Source of the DNA: Bacteroidales bacterium
GTDB taxonomy: Bacteria > Bacteroidota > Bacteroidia > Bacteroidales > F082
DNA: 33,861 bases
Reading direction: 5' to 3'
NCBI GenBank assembly: GCA_016290215.1
Contig: JAEETH010000040.1
Coordinates: 1 to 33,861, forward strand
Below are positions 29,185 to 33,861 of the stretch, in pieces. A model generated the notes under the pieces. That model saw only the letters and a list, made by a program, of their open reading frames with translations, was not told the origin of the DNA and ran no database searches. Numbering within the stretch: position 1 is the first letter of the stretch; every line of letters begins with the position of its first letter. The position numbers were made by a program, and so were the translations under genes.

Positions 29185-29900
29185 ACGAGAGATACAATGT
29201 GATCATCGTCGACGATGAATATTTGGCGCAGAAGCTGTTGCAGGACTATGTTTCAAAGGTGGAATCCTTGCAGTTGGTGGCCACGTGTTCGAATGCCTTC
29301 GAGGCGATGGAGGCCTTGAAAAACCATCGGGTTGACATCATGCTGTTGGACATCCAGATGCCCGACCTGACAGGCTTGGAGTTAGTGAAGAGCTTAGAAA
29401 AGAAGCCCGCCATCATCTTTACCACGGCTTATTCGGAATATGCCGTCGATGCTTTCAATTTGGCCGTTTCCGACTATCTCCTCAAGCCTTTCGACTTTCC
29501 GCGTTTCTTCCAAGCCATCAACAAGGCCATTGGCAACGTGCAACCCAGAACGGAAGAAGGCCCCAAGCCAGCCCCTGATACCATCAGCAAGTCGAACGAT
29601 TTCATCACTGTGAAGGCAGACTATAAGTTGTACAAAATCAACTATGATGACCTGCTTTACATCGAGGGACAACACGAATACGTCACCTTCCACACCACAC
29701 AACGCCGCATCACGGCTTTGTTTGCCTTGAAAGACTTGGAGGAATTGCTGCCCAAGGACCGTTTTGTGCGAGTCCATAAGTCGTACATCGTTTCGTTCAA
29801 GCACATTCAGGACTTGGACAAGTCGGATGTGACCGTGGCGGGCAACAAGGTGCCAGTGGGTGCCAGTTACCGCGATGAACTTTTGGCGCGGTTGCAGTAA
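29181..29900 (+). CDS. LytTR-family response regulator
   Basis: 239 residues. Receiver domain with D11-D12, phospho-acceptor D57 (LLDIQMPD), T81 and K102 (YLLKPFDF). A linker rich in P and K follows, and the LytTR DNA-binding domain occupies about 137-237 (FITVKADYKLYKINYDDLLYIEG, and VRVHKSYIVSF). It is the cognate partner of the upstream LytS-like kinase, from which it is translated by a 4-base ATGA overlap. It binds DNA as a dimer at direct repeats; no target is evident in this window. Confidence 0.92.
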   Translation: MNERYNVIIVDDEYLAQKLLQDYVSKVESLQLVATCSNAFEAMEALKNHRVDIMLLDIQMPDLTGLELVKSLEKKPAIIFTTAYSEYAVDAFNLAVSDYLLKPFDFPRFFQAINKAIGNVQPRTEEGPKPAPDTISKSNDFITVKADYKLYKINYDDLLYIEGQHEYVTFHTTQRRITALFALKDLEELLPKDRFVRVHKSYIVSFKHIQDLDKSDVTVAGNKVPVGASYRDELLARLQ

Positions 29901-29915
29901 AAAATTGTTGCATTT

Positions 29916-29946
29916 TTTGTGATGCGAATGAAAAAATGTATATTTG
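29916..29946 (+). promoter_or_regulatory. Promoter of the DUF1508 gene
   Basis: TTTG at 29916-29919, 19 bases, then TATATTTG at 29939-29946. Both boxes match the Bacteroidota consensus; the ATG is 31 bases downstream. Confidence 0.75.
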
Positions 29947-29977
29947 CAGCCTAAACCAACCTTAAAAACAGAAAATT

Positions 29978-30313
29978 ATGGGTAAATTTGAAATTACAAC
30001 CAGAAAGAACGGCGAGTTCCAGTTCAACCTGAAGGCCACCAACGGCCAAGTCATCCTCACTAGCCAAGGTTATGCTACCAAGGCCACCTGCCTTAATGGC
30101 GTAGAATCGGTCAAGAAGAACTGCCAAGATGAGAAGCGCTTCGATTGCAAGGTGGCTTCCAATGGCAAGCCTTACTTCAATTTGATGGCCACCAACGGCC
30201 AAGTCATCGGCTCCAGCCAGATGTATGCCAACGAAACCAACATGAAGAACGGCATTGCATCGGTGAAGAAGAATGCTCCCGATGCTGAGATTGTCGACTT
30301 GACGGAAGCGTAA
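29978..30313 (+). CDS. DUF1508 (YegP-like) protein, two repeats
   Basis: 111 residues made of two DUF1508 repeats: residues ~3-50 (GKFEITTRKNGEFQFNLKAT, NGQVILTSQGYAT) and ~55-105 (CKVASNGKPYFNLMATNGQV, IGSSQMYAN). Each ends in a helix with NGxxSVKKN. YegP has a small two-repeat beta fold; its role is not firmly known, and it is often an abundant stress-linked protein. It has a strong promoter and terminator and is monocistronic. Confidence 0.92.
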   Translation: MGKFEITTRKNGEFQFNLKATNGQVILTSQGYATKATCLNGVESVKKNCQDEKRFDCKVASNGKPYFNLMATNGQVIGSSQMYANETNMKNGIASVKKNAPDAEIVDLTEA

Positions 30314-30340
30314 GTTGAACGACCTTTGGAAACATGAGAA

Positions 30341-30370
30341 AGAAACGACTGCGAAGCCGTTTCTTTTTTT
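30341..30370 (+). terminator. Rho-independent terminator after the DUF1508 gene
   Basis: AGAAACG (30341-30347) pairs with CGTTTCT (30358-30364), loop ACTGCGAAGC, followed by a T-run to 30370. Confidence 0.75.
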
Positions 30371-30406
30371 GTGCGGTTTTGCAGACCCATGAGAACATAA
30401 AAAATG

Positions 30407-30414
30407 TATCTTTG
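30407..30414 (+). promoter_or_regulatory. -7 box of the C69 dipeptidase gene
   Basis: TATCTTTG, 20 bases before the ATG at 30435. The nearest TTTG (30378-30381) is 25 bases upstream of it, longer than usual. Confidence 0.55.
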
Positions 30415-30434
30415 TCCCGAAAAAACTAAATCCT

Positions 30435-32135
30435 ATGAAAAAGCTACTAACTCTAATCATCTTTATGGCCTTATGCTTTGACACGGCTTGGGCCTGCACC
30501 AACTTGATCGTCGGCAAGAAGGCCTCTGCCGATGGCAGTGTGATGTGTACCTACAACTGCGACGGCTTCGGTTTCGCAGGCTCGTTATTCTATAGCCCTT
30601 CAGGACGTCATGAACCTGGCGAACTGATTGAAATCCATGGCTGGGGACCCTCCCACGAAGGACAGTATGTGAAACAGGTGGAATATACCTACAATGTGGT
30701 TGGCCTGATGAATGAAAAGCAAGTGACTATCGTTGAAACCACTTTTGACGGTAGGCTCATCTTGATCAATCAAGAAGGGCTGCTCGACTATTTCAGCTTG
30801 ATGCGACTGGCGTTACAACGTTCGGCGACAGCCCGTGAGGCCATCAAATGTATGGCCGAATTAGTTGAGGAATATGGCTATAACAGCAGTGGCGAGACCC
30901 TCACCATTTGTGACCCCAACGAGGCTTGGATTATGGAAATCATCGGCAAAGGGCCAGGCAATAAGGGTGCCGTTTGGGTGGCCTTGCGCATCCCCGACGA
31001 CTGCATCTGTGCTCATGCCAATCTAAGCAGAATCAGGCAGTTTCCTTTGGAGAAAAAAGGGAAATACACCAGCATCAGCAGCAAGAACCTTAAGCATATC
31101 AACCGCCCCGAGGTGGAGTGTGTTTATGCTGCCGATGTCATTAGTTTTGCTAAAGAATGGGGTTTCTACGATGGCAAGGATGAGGATTTCTCTTTCCGTG
31201 ACGCCTATTGCCCTATCGACTTCGAGAACGTGCGCTATGCCGACGCCCGCGTGTGGAGCTTTTTCCGCCACCACTATAGCCACGAGGAGATGGACAAATA
31301 CCTGCCTTACATCAATGGTGACTTCGACCAATGCGACCACCTGCCGCTGTGGATTAAGCCTGACAAACCTTTGTCGCTGCGTGACTTGCAGAACGACATG
31401 CGGGACCATTTCGAAGGTACGCCTCTCGACATGACCTCTGACATGACCGCTGGTCCGTGGAGGATGCCCATCCGTCCGCTGCCCATGCACTTCCGTGACA
31501 GCGACAGCACAGACTACTACCGCGAGCGTCCCATCGCCACCCAACAAAGCGGCTTCACCATGACCTGCCAGATGCGTTCATGGCTGCCTAACGATGTGGG
31601 TGGCGTCACCTGGTTCAACTGCGACGATGCCAACATGGTAGCATACGTGCCGCTTTACTGTTGCATCACCCAAGTGCCCGATGCGTTCCGCCCCGAGAAC
31701 AATCAGCGCAATGAGTTCAGCGACCAGTCGGCTTTCTGGATGAATAACTGGGTGGCCAACATGGTCTACCCGCGCTATTCCATGATGGTTGGTGACTTGC
31801 GCAATGCACAAAACGAGTTGGAAGACTATTACTTTGCCGACCAGGACAGCGTGCTTGTGGCCATCAAGGACATGATGCCTGCCGACCGACAGGGTTACCT
31901 CAACAAGAAGAGCATCGCTTACACCGAAAAGATGATGCAGCGTTGGGACAAGTTGGCGAAATATCTGATTGTGAAGTACAACGACCAAGTGGTGAAGCGC
32001 GTCGACAAAAACGGCAATTTCCAACGATGGGGCTACGAAACGCCTGGCTACGACCAACAATTCATCGACGCCATCGGCAAATCCACTGGGGACCGATATA
32101 AATTGAAGGAGGTTATTGAGCGGCGGGAGAGGTAG
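30435..32135 (+). CDS. Secreted C69-family dipeptidase
   Basis: 566 residues. The signal peptide MKKLLTLIIFMALCFDTAWA ends right before C21, which becomes the N-terminal nucleophile (CTNLIVGKKASADGS). This is how family C69 (PepD-like, Ntn-hydrolase fold) enzymes are activated. Other family features: TVVGLMNEKQV-like NVVGLMNEKQVTIVET, a later SSGETLTICDPNEAWIMEI, and CAHANLSRIRQ. It probably trims dipeptides in the periplasm as part of protein or peptidoglycan-derived peptide use. It is monocistronic. Confidence 0.9.
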   Translation: MKKLLTLIIFMALCFDTAWACTNLIVGKKASADGSVMCTYNCDGFGFAGSLFYSPSGRHEPGELIEIHGWGPSHEGQYVKQVEYTYNVVGLMNEKQVTIVETTFDGRLILINQEGLLDYFSLMRLALQRSATAREAIKCMAELVEEYGYNSSGETLTICDPNEAWIMEIIGKGPGNKGAVWVALRIPDDCICAHANLSRIRQFPLEKKGKYTSISSKNLKHINRPEVECVYAADVISFAKEWGFYDGKDEDFSFRDAYCPIDFENVRYADARVWSFFRHHYSHEEMDKYLPYINGDFDQCDHLPLWIKPDKPLSLRDLQNDMRDHFEGTPLDMTSDMTAGPWRMPIRPLPMHFRDSDSTDYYRERPIATQQSGFTMTCQMRSWLPNDVGGVTWFNCDDANMVAYVPLYCCITQVPDAFRPENNQRNEFSDQSAFWMNNWVANMVYPRYSMMVGDLRNAQNELEDYYFADQDSVLVAIKDMMPADRQGYLNKKSIAYTEKMMQRWDKLAKYLIVKYNDQVVKRVDKNGNFQRWGYETPGYDQQFIDAIGKSTGDRYKLKEVIERRER

Positions 32136-32183
32136 GGCTTTATTGTGTTTTGATTAAATTGGCTTTCTGAAAAGAAAAAGTTG

Positions 32184-32191
32184 TAATTTTG
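32184..32191 (+). promoter_or_regulatory. -7 box of the TPR protein gene
   Basis: TAATTTTG, 19 bases before the ATG. A TTGG lies 21 bases upstream as a weak -33. Confidence 0.5.
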
Positions 32192-32210
32192 AACGCTAAA
32201 ATTTCACATT

Positions 32211-33578
32211 ATGGAAGATAAGGATTCAAAATCTCTGAAATCAACATTCTATTTCAAATGGATATTCGCTTCGTTGGTTGTCCTTTTGCTGCTGTTGGCC
32301 TGCTCGTTCTATTCGGCTTATTTAATCCGAAAGATGCAGGAATCCTATGCTGAAAATGCCAAACGCATTACGGATTTGCAGGAGCAAATGAAGTTGGTGG
32401 CCGAATCGAATATCTTGACTGTTTTTGAGTTGGAGCAAATGGGCGAGATGCAAAGAATGGGCGATTCCTTGGCCTCGACCGACAATGGCTTGAAACGGAA
32501 ACTCGACTCGTTGGAACGGCAAAATTTCCACAATGCTTTAGTGGCTCGGTTGGAAGCCTTAAATGCCTCTGCGCTAAACAAGGCACAGGATGACAGCAAA
32601 CAACTGTATGCCAATTATCTGACCCATATCAATTCCATACTTGGTTTCTTTGGTGTGCTCATAGCCTTGATAACTATTTTTGTTCCTTATTTGATTAATA
32701 GGAAAACGGATGAGGTTATTAAAGAACACGAGAAAAAGTTGAATAAGCTTATCGAACAAACCAATGAAAGTGCAGAAAAAGCAAAGCAATCTGTTGACGA
32801 AGCTTTGGCAATATCAGAAATTGCTTCTTACAATAATACCGCTATGACATTTATGGCCAAGGGCGAGTATGACAGGGCTTTGGATTACTACAAAACCGCA
32901 GTGATACAATGTGAAACCAAATTGGGCAAGAATCATCTTTATATGGCCACAACATACAACAACCTAGCAGAGGTGTATTACAATAAGGGCGACTACGACG
33001 AGGCGTTGCCGTATTTTAATAAGGCATTGGAGATAAGAGAAACGAAGTTGGGCAAAGACCATCCTGACACTGCTATTGTCTACAACAATATAGCGCTTGT
33101 ATATCATTCAAAGGGCGACTATGACAATGCGTTAAAGTATTATGAGAAAGCATTGGAGATAGAAGAAGCAAAATTAGGTAAAGATCATCCAGAGACTGCC
33201 TCGACCTACAACAACATAGCGTCTGTATATAGTAACAAGAATGATTATAATAATGCGTTGAAGTATCATAAGAAGGCATTGGAGATAAGAGAAACGAAGT
33301 TGGGCAAGAACCATCCAGACACGGCCACGACTTACAACAACATAGGTTATGCGTATGTTTCTAATTGCGAATATGACAATGCATTGGACTATTGCGTAAA
33401 AGCCATAAAAATATGGCTAAACAGGGATTATCGTCACCCAGATGCTAAATTGTATTTCGATAATATGAAATTTTGTTACAATCAATCAAAGAAAAAACAA
33501 CCATTCGAGGATTGGATGAAAGGCCAGTTGGATGATAAGGAATGGGAAGCGTTCTCGAAATTGATGGACGGAAAATGA
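32211..33578 (+). CDS. Membrane-anchored tetratricopeptide-repeat protein
   Basis: 455 residues. TM1 at ~16-38, a coiled-coil ectodomain at ~41-135 (periplasmic if the N-terminus is inside), TM2 at ~142-163, another coiled coil to ~200, then cytoplasmic TPRs at about 207-410. These are 42-residue kinesin-light-chain-like repeats with the pattern TYNNIAxVYxxKGDYDNAL and ALEIxExKLGKDHPDTA. The C-terminal ~45 residues are charged. Such proteins act as scaffolds; a partner is not evident. No enzyme domain was seen. It is the last protein gene before the convergent tRNAs. Confidence 0.88.
   Translation: MEDKDSKSLKSTFYFKWIFASLVVLLLLLACSFYSAYLIRKMQESYAENAKRITDLQEQMKLVAESNILTVFELEQMGEMQRMGDSLASTDNGLKRKLDSLERQNFHNALVARLEALNASALNKAQDDSKQLYANYLTHINSILGFFGVLIALITIFVPYLINRKTDEVIKEHEKKLNKLIEQTNESAEKAKQSVDEALAISEIASYNNTAMTFMAKGEYDRALDYYKTAVIQCETKLGKNHLYMATTYNNLAEVYYNKGDYDEALPYFNKALEIRETKLGKDHPDTAIVYNNIALVYHSKGDYDNALKYYEKALEIEEAKLGKDHPETASTYNNIASVYSNKNDYNNALKYHKKALEIRETKLGKNHPDTATTYNNIGYAYVSNCEYDNALDYCVKAIKIWLNRDYRHPDAKLYFDNMKFCYNQSKKKQPFEDWMKGQLDDKEWEAFSKLMDGK
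32893..33396 (+). repeat. 126-bp tandem repeats coding TPR units
   Basis: About four consecutive 126-base units inside the TPR gene. Bases 33021 and 33273 begin nearly identical stretches (AAGGCATTGGAGATAAGAGA and onward), two units apart. Nucleotide similarity is close enough for recombination to change repeat number. Confidence 0.75.
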
Positions 33579-33586
33579 TAAACCAA

Positions 33587-33618
33587 AAAAGGAGCCTTTC
33601 GCGAGGCTCCTTTTCGTT
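33587..33618. terminator. Bidirectional terminator between the TPR gene and tRNA-Pro
   Basis: GGAGCC (33591-33596) pairs with GGCTCC (33605-33610), with an A-run before and a T-run after, so it can stop transcription from both sides. Confidence 0.8.
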
Positions 33619-33625
33619 TTATGTG

Positions 33626-33700
33626 TCGGGGCAAAAGGATTCGAACCTTCGACCCCCTGCTCCCAAAGCAGGTGCGCTAGCCGGACTGCGCCATACCCCG
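33626..33700 (-). tRNA. tRNA-Pro (anticodon TGG)
   Basis: Minus strand. Acceptor CGGGGTA pairs with TGCCCCG. The anticodon stem CCTGC/GCAGG encloses TTTGGGA with anticodon TGG (plus-strand 33663-33665). The T-arm contains GGTTCGAATCC. 75 bases including the discriminator; CCA is not encoded. Confidence 0.95.
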
Positions 33701-33727
33701 AAAAAAAAGACGATTCTGCATCGTCTT
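33701..33727 (-). terminator. Hairpin and T-run between the two tRNAs
   Basis: On the minus strand AAGACGAT and ATCGTCTT flank five bases, followed by a run of eight T. This would stop part of the transcript after tRNA-Ser and before tRNA-Pro. Confidence 0.65.
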
Positions 33728-33736
33728 CTTTCTTCG

Positions 33737-33825
33737 CGGAGAAGGGGGGATTCGAACCCCCGGTACCCATTGCTGGATACGACAGTTTAGCAAACTGTTG
33801 GTTTCAGCCACTCACCCACCTCTCC
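33737..33825 (-). tRNA. tRNA-Ser (anticodon GCT)
   Basis: Minus strand. Acceptor GGAGAGG pairs with CTTCTCC with one mismatch. The anticodon stem ACAGT/ACTGT encloses TTGCTAA (anticodon GCT, plus-strand 33789-33791). The long variable arm TCGTATCCAGCAATGGGTACC is typical of serine tRNAs. Discriminator G; 89 bases. Confidence 0.95.
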
Positions 33826-33844
33826 TCGGCTGTGAATTGCGGTG

Positions 33845-33852
33845 CAAAAGTA
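33845..33852 (-). promoter_or_regulatory. -7 box of the tRNA-Ser/tRNA-Pro unit
   Basis: TACTTTTG on the minus strand, 19 bases before the tRNA-Ser 5' end. The -33 box would lie beyond the window edge. Confidence 0.6.
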
Positions 33853-33861
33853 GGCTTTTTT

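Noticed and set aside
32893-33396. Regular repeats considered as a CRISPR array
   Set aside because: The period is 126 bases, repeats are coding TPR units, and there are no unique spacers.
33542-33790. Open frame of 82 codons on the plus strand, ending the window
   Set aside because: It lies across the terminator and both tRNA genes; text such as SNLRPPAPKAG is the usual translation of tRNA genes read backwards.

Overview
The window looks like a chromosomal piece from a member of the Bacteroidota, most likely order Bacteroidales. The evidence is the repeated TAnnTTTG promoter -7 box (often with a TTTG-like -33 box about 20 bases upstream), the near absence of Shine-Dalgarno sequences, and the gene set: C69 dipeptidase, DUF1508 protein, AAA-ATPase/PD-(D/E)XK fusion, ORF6N protein, LytS/LytTR pair and hybrid histidine kinase. 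No transposase, integrase, CRISPR array or rRNA was seen. The species cannot be named from sequence alone.

Layout. Bases 1-4749 are a defence cluster: the N-terminal 584 residues of a type IIG-like restriction-methylation protein that runs off the left edge, a small unknown gene with a broken partner, and a two-gene AbiL/RloA-RloB cassette enclosed by two ~100-bp direct repeats. Bases 4755-13518 are mostly housekeeping or signalling: a hybrid histidine kinase, a divergent 5'-nucleotidase, a lipoprotein aldose epimerase, then a tight run of VOC protein, ABC-F ATPase, a single-domain voltage-gated channel with a TLEGW filter, and a small lipoprotein. Bases 13550-19640 are a second accessory region: a 5'-truncated ORF6N/PLD-like gene, a complete type III restriction-modification pair (mod-res) with a long structured leader, dense short palindromes, a ~98% identical 208-bp duplication carrying a fragment of a PII-like gene, and a DUF2442 gene.

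Bases 19544-26046 hold a leftward tripartite RND efflux operon (TolC, adaptor, pump) that continues into a four-helix-bundle protein and a PII-like protein; every gap in it holds the same kind of AGCTGA/GCTGATAG-type short repeats. Bases 26399-33578 hold an AAA-ATPase/nuclease-like fusion, a LytS/LytTR two-component pair, a DUF1508 protein, a secreted C69 dipeptidase and a membrane-anchored TPR protein. The right edge carries tRNA-Pro(TGG) and tRNA-Ser(GCT) on the minus strand.

The two accessory regions are the best places to look for something new: the repeat-bounded AbiL cassette, the mod leader with mutually exclusive hairpins, and a set of hairpins whose stems differ while the short T-rich loop stays similar. 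The channel with glycine after the filter glutamate is the most testable single-protein observation.
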